This document shows, one piece after another, positions 1 through 6,824 of a stretch of DNA of 43,255 nt (position 1 is its first letter; each line of letters begins with the position of its first letter). The stretch spans positions 1-43,255 of the forward strand of contig CAMASH010000024.1 of assembly GCA_945860745.1 (NCBI GenBank). The letters run 5' to 3'. Position numbers and translations under genes: made by a program. The notes under the pieces are model-generated. The model made no database searches, was not told where the DNA came from, and saw nothing but the letters and a program-made list of their open reading frames with translations. The DNA is from Chthoniobacter flavus (lineage in GTDB: Bacteria > Verrucomicrobiota > Verrucomicrobiia > Chthoniobacterales > Terrimicrobiaceae).

Positions 1-132
1 GTTGCGCTCTGTCTCCCCGCCGGCTCCAGCGGCCTCCCGGTATTCTTCGGCCAGAGAGCCAAATTCCATGCGTTCGATCAGTGACATCTCCCGCAGGAGA
101 TCCCGGCGCTGTTGTGCGATTTTCTCGTTCAC
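1..132 (-). CDS. Small hypothetical protein, N-terminal part (cut by window edge)
   Basis: The reverse strand reads 44 codons from a GTG at 132 to the window edge. The peptide starts VNEKIAQQRRDLLREMSLIE and continues with RMEFGSLAEEYRE. It is charged, predicted helical, and its codon pattern looks genuine. Short proteins with an N-terminal helix followed by a G-S-L-x-E-x-Y segment are common near mobile elements, but I cannot assign a family from 44 residues. No good ribosome binding site precedes the GTG. A 17-bp palindrome lies 11 bases upstream and may be its operator. The overlapping forward-strand frame of 83 codons has no protein-like features. Confidence 0.55.
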   Translation of the reverse strand, partial: MNEKIAQQRRDLLREMSLIERMEFGSLAEEYREAAGAGGETERN

Positions 133-142
133 AGGTCATATA

Positions 143-159
143 TGTCTAGTAGCTAGACA
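143..159. promoter_or_regulatory. 17-bp palindrome upstream of the truncated gene (putative operator)
   Basis: TGTCTAGTAGCTAGACA is a perfect inverted repeat with 7-bp arms and a 3-base centre. It ends 11 bases upstream of the GTG of the leftward gene, where a repressor or autoregulator would sit. Operator function is inferred from position and symmetry only. Confidence 0.4.
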
Positions 160-321
160 CTTTCAAGGAAAATCTCCCTCGCATCCGTTCTTTATAATTC
201 TGCCGTCATGCACCCGGTCGAAGAGGGTGCGGGACAATTCTCTGATGACTTAGGAGACATGATTGCTCGGAAAATGATTTGGGAGAACGCAAGGAATTGA
301 GCCACAACGTGGCTGAATCTT

Positions 322-361
322 GTAGCCCAGGGTTGTCCCGCGGCTGCGGGACTACCCTGGG
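322..361 (+). repeat. GTAG-type REP palindrome
   Basis: The tetranucleotide GTAG (322-325) is followed by a long hairpin. The outer arms CCCAGGGT/ACCCTGGG (326-333, 354-361) and inner arms GTCCCGC/GCGGGAC (335-341, 346-352) are perfect. They are separated by one unpaired T on each side and capped by the loop GGCT. GTAG or GGAG before an imperfect palindrome is the known hallmark of REPs handled by REP-associated tyrosine transposases, and such a gene lies 40 bases to the right. Confidence 0.75.
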
Positions 362-380
362 TATATGGCAGTTTATGTAT

Positions 381-397
381 CAACCCTGAAGGGGTTG
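381..397. repeat. Short hairpin flanking the RAYT gene (3' side)
   Basis: CAACCC and GGGTTG arms enclose a 5-base loop directly after the transposase stop codon. A near copy with a 4-base loop lies at 868-885, just upstream of the transposase start, so the gene is bracketed by a matched pair. Confidence 0.6.
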
Positions 398-399
398 CC

Positions 400-855
400 T
401 CAGTCCCACAGGTATCGCTGGTCAAAGGCAATTCCATGCTTTTCCAGAAAAGCACGAAACTCATCCTGAAAAGAAACCATGGCATGGTGTTCCGCCTGGT
501 TTGCGATGTAGGTGCGCACGGCCTCCGCATTCGATGCGCTCACGGAAAATGCCCCGTATCCCGCCTGCCAGGCAAATTTTCCAATATGCGGGAAACGCTC
601 TTGGATCCAAAGGTTAGAACCTCGCTTGAGCTCCTTCACCAGATCGGCTTGAGAAACGCTGCGACCCAACTGGATCAAAAGGTGGACATGATCGGAAACT
701 CCACCGATCAAGATGGGCGGGCAATGGAGTTTTCTGGCGATGCCTCCGAGAAAAGCGTGAACTTCCCGGCGGACATCCTCGTCGGACAAAAACGGAAATC
801 TCTCTTTGGTGGAAAAGATGATGTGCAATAAGACGCTGGACAACGATTGGGCCAT
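400..855 (-). CDS. REP-associated tyrosine transposase (Y1 / IS200-IS605 TnpA-like)
   Basis: This 151-residue protein has the single-domain Y1 transposase layout. HUH metal-binding residues are at 56-58 (D-H-V-H-L-L context), and the helix AVRTYIANQAEHH carries the likely nucleophile Tyr116. An F-A-W-Q-x-G-Y-G segment typical of the RAYT branch lies at about 95-101. RAYTs nick and move single-stranded REP palindromes and are usually domesticated single-copy genes. I chose the ATG at 855 (MAQSL) over a TTG at 870, because the TTG lies inside the flanking hairpin. REP-like hairpins lie on both sides (322-397 and 868-1016), and further GTAG palindromes occur across the window, so this enzyme may be what spread them. 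Confidence 0.9.
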   Translation of the reverse strand: MAQSLSSVLLHIIFSTKERFPFLSDEDVRREVHAFLGGIARKLHCPPILIGGVSDHVHLLIQLGRSVSQADLVKELKRGSNLWIQERFPHIGKFAWQAGYGAFSVSASNAEAVRTYIANQAEHHAMVSFQDEFRAFLEKHGIAFDQRYLWD

Positions 856-867
856 GGAAACGGGATA

Positions 868-1016
868 CAACCCCGACCGGGGTTGCTATCGGTTGATACG
901 ATACCCAGGGTAGGTTGCCAGCGTCCTCTGGCGCTGCCCTACGGGCTGCCTGCGGCAGGCCATGTCGCTACGCTCCATTCGCAACCCTGGGCTGCGAGAT
1001 TTCATCCCCTTCGGGG
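868..1016. repeat. REP/hairpin cluster upstream of the RAYT gene
   Basis: The cluster opens with CAACCCC-GACC-GGGGTTG (868-885). An inverted pair built on CCCAGGGT (904-911) and ACCCTGGG (984-991) follows, echoing the outer arms of the REP at 322-361. It ends with CCCCTTCGGGG (1006-1016). Between the arms are GC-rich short palindromes such as GCCTGCGGCAGGC. No gene is supported here. The long forward frames over this stretch have no recognisable protein content. Confidence 0.6.
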
Positions 1017-1096
1017 AATTCCCCGACGAAATTTCTCCTGCACCCTGTCAACGACGTCTCACGCACAACGAGTTCGTCTTCTTTTTCCCGCAGCTT

Positions 1097-2422
1097 TTAC
1101 CTGCCCCCGAGCAGCCAGCGCCAAACGGGTTCGACGTGAATCCCCTCGGGAATTTCCATACCCCGATCGGGAACTTCTTCGCAAAGGAGCAGGAGTTCCG
1201 CTTGCGGACGTGCGGCTTTCGCCTCCTGCAGAGCCGCGACTTCGCGTTGCCACGTCCGGGGATCCGAGACATCCGCCGCCACTTGGATCAGGCGTTCCCG
1301 TCCGTCGAATCCCCTGCTGATAAAATCCACCTCCAGGCCACCGGGGGTTTTGTAATAGGCCAGGTCGCGGGAACAACGGGCCAACTCACACGCCACGATA
1401 TTCTCCAGCAAATGTCCGCGATCCAGTGTGGCGGTCGGACTGAAGGCGGCGGCCAGCCCGTGATCCGCCAGATACAACTTGCGGGGATTGACCTGGCGGC
1501 GGCGTTCCGAGCGGGCAAAGACCGGCAGGGCGAAGACGAGAAAAGCGTCCTCCAGATAAGTCATGAAGGACAGGAGTGTTTCCTTGGAGGCGGCGATTCC
1601 CTGGGAATGAAAATCCCTGCTGATCTTGCTGACGCTCAACGGGGTCGCCGGATTCCTAAGCAGTTGACGCACCATCAATCTCAAGGCCGAGAGATTCTGC
1701 ACCGAGTGCCTCTCGGCCACATCGCGAAAGAGCACGGCGTCCACATACCCTTGCAACAGTCGCGTCCGATCCTCCTCGCGTTCCGCCGCCTGGGCCTCCG
1801 GAAAGCCGCCCCTGCGCACATAATCGTCGAAAGCCGCCTGCAAGACTGAGCGATGGCGCGCGCTGGGAGTTTCCCCTCCGGCGGGCGGCTTCAGGTTGCG
1901 ATACGATAAAAACTCGCGGAAGCTAAAAGGCGTGATCACCGTTTCCATGGCCCGCCCGCGCATGCTCGTGGCCACTTCCCGGCTCAACATCCCGGCGGAC
2001 GATCCGCTGAGAAAAACCCTGGTCTTTTCCGAGTCCATGATCCGCCGCACAAAACGCTCCCAACCAGGAACCAACTGAATCCCGTCGAAACAAAAAACAA
2101 CCTCCTCCCGCCGACGAAAGGTCGGAAACCGCCGGTAATACGTTTCCATAATGAGGGAAAGATCCTCCGCCCCCATCGAACCCAATCGTTCATCTTCCAG
2201 ATTGAAATAAACCAGGCGCTCCCGGGCCACTCCCCTGGTCAGCTCGTCCTGCAGACACTGGAAAAGGAAGAAGGTCTTCCCCGCTCGTCGCATCCCGATG
2301 ATCGCATGGGCCTTGCCGGGCAGGGAGGGTAACCTGGCCTCGCGCCGGGTTGATGCCGGGAAATCCCTTTCCAAGGCATCGGCCAGCTTCTCCTGGATGG
2401 CCGCCTTCGTTTGGTCTTCCAT
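1097..2422 (-). CDS. AAA_14 / DUF4143 family ATPase
   Basis: This 441-residue protein belongs to the large bacterial family of an N-terminal AAA_14 ATPase domain followed by a C-terminal DUF4143 domain, which is related to PD-(D/E)XK nucleases. Walker A is GMRRAGKT (43-50). The Walker B strand VVFCFDGIQ (108-116) has Asp113, but Gly114 stands where the family normally has Glu (D-E-I-Q). A sensor-like FLSGSSAGML follows. The C-terminal half carries the Y-K-T-P-G-G-L-E-V-D-F segment typical of DUF4143. The physiological role of the family is unsettled. The start is the ATG at 2422; a TTG at 2431 is in frame but overlaps the -10 box. It stands alone and reads toward the RAYT gene. The Walker B change could lower ATP hydrolysis. 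Confidence 0.88.
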   Translation of the reverse strand: MEDQTKAAIQEKLADALERDFPASTRREARLPSLPGKAHAIIGMRRAGKTFFLFQCLQDELTRGVARERLVYFNLEDERLGSMGAEDLSLIMETYYRRFPTFRRREEVVFCFDGIQLVPGWERFVRRIMDSEKTRVFLSGSSAGMLSREVATSMRGRAMETVITPFSFREFLSYRNLKPPAGGETPSARHRSVLQAAFDDYVRRGGFPEAQAAEREEDRTRLLQGYVDAVLFRDVAERHSVQNLSALRLMVRQLLRNPATPLSVSKISRDFHSQGIAASKETLLSFMTYLEDAFLVFALPVFARSERRRQVNPRKLYLADHGLAAAFSPTATLDRGHLLENIVACELARCSRDLAYYKTPGGLEVDFISRGFDGRERLIQVAADVSDPRTWQREVAALQEAKAARPQAELLLLCEEVPDRGMEIPEGIHVEPVWRWLLGGR

Positions 2423-2462
2423 AAAGACCAATTATACAAAAAAGCGGTCTTTTGAAAAGACC
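2411..2462 (-). promoter_or_regulatory. Promoter of the AAA ATPase with two flanking palindromes
   Basis: On the reverse strand a perfect TATAAT (2431-2436) lies only 8 bases before the ATG, so the mRNA would be leaderless or nearly so. Upstream is the perfect 17-bp palindrome GGTCTTTTGAAAAGACC (2446-2462). Downstream, spanning the start codon, is a related inverted repeat with 8-bp arms TTGGTCTT/AAGACCAA and a 5-base centre (2411-2431). Two copies of GGTCTT...AAGACC on either side of the -10 box suggest cooperative repression. No strong -35 hexamer is visible. Confidence 0.6.
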
Positions 2463-2803
2463 TATTCTCTAATTCGCTTCTCGCGGAGAGAGGAAAGGAA
2501 ACGAAGGTGGCGGTGTGTTCCCTGGGCATCGCTTCCCCGCCCCGCGGGTTCTTTAGGCTGCCACTCCTCCGGCCAGTCTTCACATCTTACGATTCGTCAC
2601 TATTATCCGATCACGGCGGTTCCTGTTGAGGATGGAAAAGCTGGTTGCGGCCCGGCCTTCCGCTGGATAGTGATCCCCTGTTGCGCCTGTCTGGAACGTC
2701 AGAGCCGCCGCAAGGCTTTGGCCTGACTGGAAGAAAAGCGGGATGCTGATGGATTTTTCTTCTTGCCAGAGGGGTTGTGAATAACCTACTTCCTTAAAAA
2801 AGT
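2463..2803. other. Intergenic stretch without a supported gene
   Basis: About 340 bases lie between the divergent ATPase gene and the secreted-protein gene. Short frames exist on both strands, but none has a recognisable motif, a ribosome site or a convincing length. The last 60 bases are AT-rich, with a run of A residues just before the next ATG, and probably hold the promoter of the rightward pair. Confidence 0.5.
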
Positions 2804-3424
2804 ATGAAAATTGTCCGCTCCCTCCTTGTTTTAATCGTGACGATCGGCTTCGCCCATGCGGGTGGCTTCGGTGGGCCGCCTCCATTCACCGGAGGGTCTC
2901 CGCTTGTCAGTGGTATCGACGGAACCTACCAAGCGGTGGCCTCTGCCACAAATTTGACCGGTATATTCGGCTTTAGGATTCAGAATGGTGTGCAGACACA
3001 GGCCTCAGCTAATAATAGCTGGATTTTTTTTGTTGACGGAGATATTATAAGTGGGTCGGTTGCGGCCAATGTTTCTAATGACAAGGTTGTGGGTGTGTTG
3101 GATTCTGGACTTGGAAGCTCGCTCGGCAACACAGGAACGAGCACAGGGGCAGAAATATTTGTGATTCCAGGCAATGCGGCTGCCGGGTTTTATAATGGAA
3201 CGATTAACTTGAACTCGCCGATAGCATCATTTAGCGGCACGGGCTCATTGCAGGGAACTCCTGAAAGAACAGATCAAATTGTGACCGTTAGCACGGGATC
3301 GTTTGGTGGAGACGTCAACGTAACGGAAATCACAATTCCTGGTAGCGACTTTGATAAAACAGATTTTACATTCCGTGGGACGCGCCTTTCTATTAGCTCT
3401 ATTGCCGTTTCTGGCACAAATTAG
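2804..3424 (+). CDS. Secreted hypothetical protein, AT-richer than its neighbours
   Basis: The 206-residue product begins with a clear signal peptide (MKIVRSLLVLIVTIGFAHA, cleavage after about residue 19). A short G/P-rich segment (GGFGGPPPF) follows. The rest is dominated by G, S, T, N and V in a pattern expected for a beta-rich extracellular or cell-surface fold. No cysteine, lipobox or sorting tail is present. I do not recognise the family. Its lower GC content and codon use differ from the ATPase on its left and resemble the prepilin-like gene just downstream, so the two may have arrived together. Confidence 0.75.
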   Translation: MKIVRSLLVLIVTIGFAHAGGFGGPPPFTGGSPLVSGIDGTYQAVASATNLTGIFGFRIQNGVQTQASANNSWIFFVDGDIISGSVAANVSNDKVVGVLDSGLGSSLGNTGTSTGAEIFVIPGNAAAGFYNGTINLNSPIASFSGTGSLQGTPERTDQIVTVSTGSFGGDVNVTEITIPGSDFDKTDFTFRGTRLSISSIAVSGTN

Positions 3425-3527
3425 CAGAACAGTTGCGGAATGCTGCTGTTCAATAGGATCCCGAGCAAGGTTCCCGTTTTTTCAGGAAGCGGCTCACTGC
3501 GGATTTTACACAGGAATAAGAATTTCT

Positions 3528-4070
3528 GTGGAAATATTTAGCTTTCGGACTGTTTTTCTGCCCGTAGGAAAGCGAGCCGGTATATCGTTGCTGCAAGTTT
3601 TGGTAGCTATTGCTATCATTGGAATTCTTGCAGCAATCCTGATTCCATCCTTTCAAGGCCTGCTTCGTAAAGCCGGCAGAGTTAAATGCACCAATAATTT
3701 GAGACAGCTGCACTTGGTGTTTTCAAATTATTTGCAGGACGTTGACCATTGGCCTCAGATTCCCGTGAAATTAACTGAGAGCGAGTCGGATTACCAGAAA
3801 TGGTGGATAGGAACCATGGAGCCGTATGGTGCTCCTCCCAATCTGTGGCTCTGTCCGGTCATGGAAAAAGCCCGCATAAAAGACGCATCGGGAGATCTTA
3901 TTTTGATGCATTATATCCCGACCCAATTCGATATGAACCGCATTTCCCCCACCCGGTGGCCAAGGCAACCGTGGCTGATCGAAAGAGGTGATGCCCACGG
4001 AGGAGGCTCTCTGATCCTCTTTCCCGATGGTTCGGTGAAAGGTCTCGGACAAATCCTTCAAGATCAATAA
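3528..4070 (+). CDS. Prepilin-type protein with C-terminal H-X9-DG motif
   Basis: From a GTG at 3528 (AGGA 12 bases upstream) the product has 180 residues. A leader of about 18 residues ends KRAG. The prepilin helix starting ISLLQVLVAIAIIGILAAI follows, then the N-N-L-R-Q-L segment typical of planctomycete/verrucomicrobial pseudopilins. The C-terminus has His followed by exactly nine residues and Asp-Gly (HGGGSLILFPDG), the H-X9-DG signature of prepilin-like proteins. Cleavage by prepilin peptidase after KRAG is expected. Position +5 of the mature protein, almost always Glu, is Gln here. The in-frame ATG at 3351 lies inside the preceding gene and gives an implausible N-terminus. It has the same low-GC character as the gene upstream. 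Confidence 0.8.
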   Translation: MEIFSFRTVFLPVGKRAGISLLQVLVAIAIIGILAAILIPSFQGLLRKAGRVKCTNNLRQLHLVFSNYLQDVDHWPQIPVKLTESESDYQKWWIGTMEPYGAPPNLWLCPVMEKARIKDASGDLILMHYIPTQFDMNRISPTRWPRQPWLIERGDAHGGGSLILFPDGSVKGLGQILQDQ

Positions 4071-4336
4071 GGGAACGCGCGTTTTAGGCCGTTTGGCTTT
4101 TGTAGCACACTCAGGCGGTTGAAAGGTTTCCAGGTGGGAGGTTATCCCCACTTCGCGGACTGGAGGTGAAAAACGGCTATTTTTGGCCCTTCGAGGCCTG
4201 CGGACCCGCATAAATACAGGGGGGGAGTCTCCAAAAGGGCTTGTAGTGCCGACCTACCCCCTTGCGCGGGTTAATCACACCCGCGCGCTGCCACGCCTGG
4301 CTTGCGTTCAAGCTGGCCGTCTCGTAGCCTTCCAGC
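4071..4336. other. Intergenic stretch with one strong hairpin
   Basis: No gene is supported. A perfect 8-bp hairpin GCGCGGGT/ACCCGCGC with a 7-base loop lies at 4264-4286, some 50 bases ahead of the next ATG. It has no T-run, so it is not an obvious intrinsic terminator. It could act in the leader of the downstream mRNA. Confidence 0.4.
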
Positions 4337-5005
4337 ATGGCGGCCTTGACCGAAAGAGTGGACAGGTTGGAACTGGCGCTTGCCAGCTTTGTGGAGCATA
4401 CCGAGCGGATGGTCGCGGCCATCCATGAGGATGTCGCGGAAATTCGGGCCAGCAACGCGCGGACCGACCGGAAATTGCTCGAAATGCAGCAACAGGCGGA
4501 GAAAGACCGCCAGCAGGCGGAGAAAAGCCGCCAACAAGACCGCGAGCAGACCGAGAAAGACCGCAAAGATTTCAACAAACGGCTGGCGGAAATCGCCGAT
4601 GCGCATGGCCGCTTGATTGAAGACATGGTGTGGCCCAACGGGTCTCGCATTGCCACGGAATTATTCGAAGGCGATGTGATCGTCACCTCGGCCATTCGGG
4701 TGAAGCGCAAGCATCCTGCGGATGCGGGGCAAATGATGGAGATTGACCTCTTTGTGGCGGGGTCCCGCCATCTTTTCGTGTGTGAAGCGAAGTCCAAGGT
4801 GACCCCGGAAAAAGTCGCGGATTATCTGGAGCGCGTGGCCCGGATTCCGGAGTTTTTTCCGGAGTTTGCGGAGCTGAAGATTTTGCCCGCTTTGGCCAGT
4901 GTGCACATTGACGAATCCATGGTAAAACATCTGAACCGATGCCGGGTTTATGCGGTGGCGTTCGGAGATGAGACGATGGAGCTTCTGAACAAAGGGGCGT
5001 TTTGA
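4337..5005 (+). CDS. Coiled-coil protein with PD-(D/E)XK-like C-terminal domain
   Basis: This 222-residue protein has two parts. Residues 1-90 are a highly charged helix with the imperfect repeat QQAEKDRQQAEKSRQQDREQ (about 51-70), typical of a parallel coiled coil. Residues 100-222 form a compact alpha/beta domain. There E135-I-D137 is followed 13 residues on by E150-A-K152, which fits the D...ExK metal site of PD-(D/E)XK nuclease-like folds. Similar coiled-coil plus nuclease-like proteins occur in many bacteria without a known role. No partner gene lies in the same direction. DNA cleavage has not been shown for this arrangement and is only inferred from the motif. Confidence 0.7.
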   Translation: MAALTERVDRLELALASFVEHTERMVAAIHEDVAEIRASNARTDRKLLEMQQQAEKDRQQAEKSRQQDREQTEKDRKDFNKRLAEIADAHGRLIEDMVWPNGSRIATELFEGDVIVTSAIRVKRKHPADAGQMMEIDLFVAGSRHLFVCEAKSKVTPEKVADYLERVARIPEFFPEFAELKILPALASVHIDESMVKHLNRCRVYAVAFGDETMELLNKGAF

Positions 5006-5045
5006 TGTTCCCAGGGGAAGGGAGGAATAGCGCTGAGATCGGGCC

Positions 5046-5104
5046 GTGGCATCGGCATCCTGCCGATGATCCTCCTGAAAACATCGGCTGGAAGCCGATG
5101 CCAC
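5046..5104. repeat. Dispersed GGCATCGGC-type inverted repeat, copy 1
   Basis: The unit begins GTGGCATCGGCATCCTGCCG and ends with the inverted partner GGCTGGAAGCCGATGCCAC, with a spacer of about 16 bases. Each half is also a small hairpin (CATCGGCA...TGCCGATG). Related copies lie at 7372, 7638, 13695 and 38767. This copy sits exactly at the truncated end of the hicA remnant. Confidence 0.75.
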
Positions 5105-5273
5105 TTTTCTGAAAAATTTGAAGGTTCGGTGTAGGATCTTCAACCTCCCGATGTCTCGGAACGGCTGATGTTTTCCGATTGGCGGGATTCCACCCTGCCG
5201 AAGGCCTTCCGCCCTCTCGGTAAAGTTGGCAACCGTGGGAACGCAGATGTCTTTCGAGGTCGACCCGCTTCAC
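5105..5273 (-). pseudogene. hicA: Decayed hicA toxin gene
   Basis: From a GTG at 5273 the reverse strand encodes VKRVDLERHLRSHGCQLYRE, then G-G-R-P-S-A-G-W and N-R-K-T-S-A-V-P-R-H-R-E. This matches the HicA mRNA-interferase fold (K-R-x-x-L-x-x-H-L, G-x-x-x-x-R-x-G, P-R-H-x-E). HicA proteins carry their catalytic His in a G-(S/R)-H-x-x-(F/Y/W) context; here Pro stands at the His position. The usual C-terminal helix (K-I-x-x-D-L) is absent, and the frame runs into the REP-like repeat at 5046-5104. Start GTG and the upstream stop TGA overlap, as expected for a translationally coupled hicBA pair. I regard it as inactive. Confidence 0.65.
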
Positions 5274-5477
5274 ACCAGAAGCATTTCTTCCCGTGTGGTG
5301 GCCTCGTTTTCCTGCTCGGCCAATTCGCGATTGGCTTCCAGAATCCTTTCCAAGGCGTCTCTCAGGTTTTCTCGAGCCTCTTCCAATGTCTCGCCCTGAG
5401 TGTGAACGCCCGGGTATTTCTTCAATCGAGGCGGCCCGCGATCCGTCAACCTGCTTAGACGCTGCGGTCAACTTCAT
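5270..5477 (-). pseudogene. hicB: Frameshifted hicB antitoxin gene
   Basis: The ATG at 5477 opens MKLTAASKQVDG, a typical HicB N-terminus. The frame is then lost. A second frame carries the conserved core PGVHTQGETLEEARENLRDA and a helical tail ending TTREEMLLV at the stop 5270-5272. The join needs a frameshift near 5430, and the segment between has lost the usual G-Y-x-V/F-x-x-P consensus. HicB binds and neutralises HicA and represses its own operon; neither is likely here. It lies upstream of and overlaps the hicA remnant by 4 bases. Confidence 0.7.
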
Positions 5478-5565
5478 TCTGGAATAATCGGTCTTCTTAC
5501 GTTTTTTGTCCAACCTCTCAGCCGGGTGGGCCGGGCAATCGCATCAGAGTGGTTCAAGAAAAACT

Positions 5566-5589
5566 GGAGCCGCGCCCGTGAGGGCGTGG
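5566..5589 (+). repeat. GGAG-headed REP copy, near match to 20048-20071
   Basis: GGAGCCGCGCCCGTGAGGGC followed by GTGG forms a hairpin with arms around the loop GTGA. The reverse strand of 20048-20071 differs only in having GTAG for GGAG, so this is a dispersed REP unit, present in the gap downstream of the DUF697 gene. Confidence 0.65.
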
Positions 5590-5630
5590 AGGGAGAGAAT
5601 CAATTGAAGGGCTGCGGCCACTGACTTGGG

Positions 5631-5684
5631 AAAAAAATACCACAAGCGTCCCGCTTGTTTTGGGTCCTTGGAAACAAGCGGGAC
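5631..5684 (-). terminator. 13-bp perfect hairpin plus T-run downstream of the DUF697 gene
   Basis: On the reverse strand, arms GTCCCGCTTGTTT and AAACAAGCGGGAC (5672-5684, 5648-5660) enclose an 11-base loop. They are followed after about 11 bases by a run of seven T residues (5635-5641 region). It starts 13 bases after the stop codon at 5697. The gap between stem and T-run is longer than in a classic intrinsic terminator, so it may also be a REP-like element. Confidence 0.5.
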
Positions 5685-5696
5685 ACTCGGTGTTCC

Positions 5697-6824
5697 TCAA
5701 CTCCCGCCATCCCGGGAATTGTTTTTCCGCGCTTCTTTGCTGCCCGGCAGCATAGGCAGACGCCGCTTTCTGAAAGCGTCCCAGCCCGGCAAGAGACGTT
5801 GAAAAAGTTTCTTGGTTTCCTGGATGGGCGTTTCCTCGATGAAATACGCAATGGCGGCGCGTCCGATGGCATAGGTGCCGGCTCCCGCGACGAAGCCGGA
5901 CACGGCGTTTCCCCAGAGCGGCACGATTTTGATAATGGCGCGGGCGCTTTCGCGAAAAAGAATGCCGGCCCCGATGTTCAGTCCCAGGGCGCCCAGAAAC
6001 TCCCCCACCAGCCGCGGGCTGACCGATTTTCCCGAGGTATGGATCACCAGGCTCACCATGAGGGTTTGCAGCGATGTCAGCACCGGGAGATCGGCCAGCG
6101 GAATGGGTTGGAGACCGATGACGCCACACACGGCGGTGAAGGATTTCAGGAGCGATCCGGCGATCTGGGCCTGGGCCTCTTTCGCCCCGGTGAGGCGGGC
6201 GAATTCCAGTTTGGCTGGATTGGGCAGGAGGGCGCAGATGGCTTCCGGCAGGGAATTCCCTGCCTCGGGCGTAGAGACGGAGACCTTGCGGATGGAGAAT
6301 TCGCGGTTGGCGTTCAACAGGGCGGTGAGGCGGGAGCCCCCGCCCAGTGCCACGCCGATCAAGGGGGTTTCCGGTCCGCAGGCCGCGGCGCGGGTCACGG
6401 CGGTGGCAAACCCGCTCTCGTCATCATGGGATTCCTTGAGCAAGACCGCGATATCCGGGCGGGAATGAGCGAGGGCGGCATCCATCACGGACTGGGGAGT
6501 CTCGGCGCGGGCATCCAAAATGAAAATCTCACCGCGATCCGCCACGCGGTAGCTGCGCCAGCCCTGTTCACTGCTGCCCGTTTCCACATTGGAACCGGAA
6601 AGGAGGTGGAGAAACTCGGGGACGCTTTTTCCCGGATCGCCCAGCAGAATTACGCGGGCCGGGCGTTGTTCGAGGAACACCTGCCGGATGGGGAGCATTT
6701 CGCGCAGGATTGGCTTCTGCAATCCGCCGGGCAATTTCTCCACGAGCCGCGCAAAGCGGTCGTAAAACGTCAGCAGCGAATCACGGTTCAAAATGACGGA
6801 GATCTGCGAGGACCGTGTCGGCAT
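5697..6824 (-). CDS. DUF697 membrane protein with degenerate GTPase-like domain
   Basis: The N-terminal half of this protein (up to 375 residues) resembles an Era/dynamin-like G domain. The P-loop strand VILLGDPGKSV lacks two residues of the G-x-x-x-x-G-K-S spacing, so nucleotide binding is doubtful. The C-terminal half (about 225-345) holds hydrophobic stretches with I-x-L-Q-P-I-P-x-A-D-L, G-x-x-x-x-G-A-G-T-Y-A-I-G-R-A-A-I-A-Y, typical of DUF697 (YcjF-type) proteins in the inner membrane. A 30-residue basic tail ends the protein. The ATG at 6824 overlaps the peroxiredoxin gene by 44 bases. A TTG at 6791 (overlap of 11) would be a more usual junction, and I cannot decide between them. It is likely cotranscribed with bcp. 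Confidence 0.7.
   Translation of the reverse strand: MPTRSSQISVILNRDSLLTFYDRFARLVEKLPGGLQKPILREMLPIRQVFLEQRPARVILLGDPGKSVPEFLHLLSGSNVETGSSEQGWRSYRVADRGEIFILDARAETPQSVMDAALAHSRPDIAVLLKESHDDESGFATAVTRAAACGPETPLIGVALGGGSRLTALLNANREFSIRKVSVSTPEAGNSLPEAICALLPNPAKLEFARLTGAKEAQAQIAGSLLKSFTAVCGVIGLQPIPLADLPVLTSLQTLMVSLVIHTSGKSVSPRLVGEFLGALGLNIGAGILFRESARAIIKIVPLWGNAVSGFVAGAGTYAIGRAAIAYFIEETPIQETKKLFQRLLPGWDAFRKRRLPMLPGSKEARKNNSRDGGS

Noticed and set aside
962-1849. Forward frame of 295 codons opposite the AAA ATPase
   Set aside because: No domain, shadow of the ATPase reading frame, and its start lies in a repeat cluster.
5168-5458. Forward frame of 96 codons with membrane-like residues
   Set aside because: The opposite strand carries clear HicB and HicA sequence, though decayed, which explains the region better.
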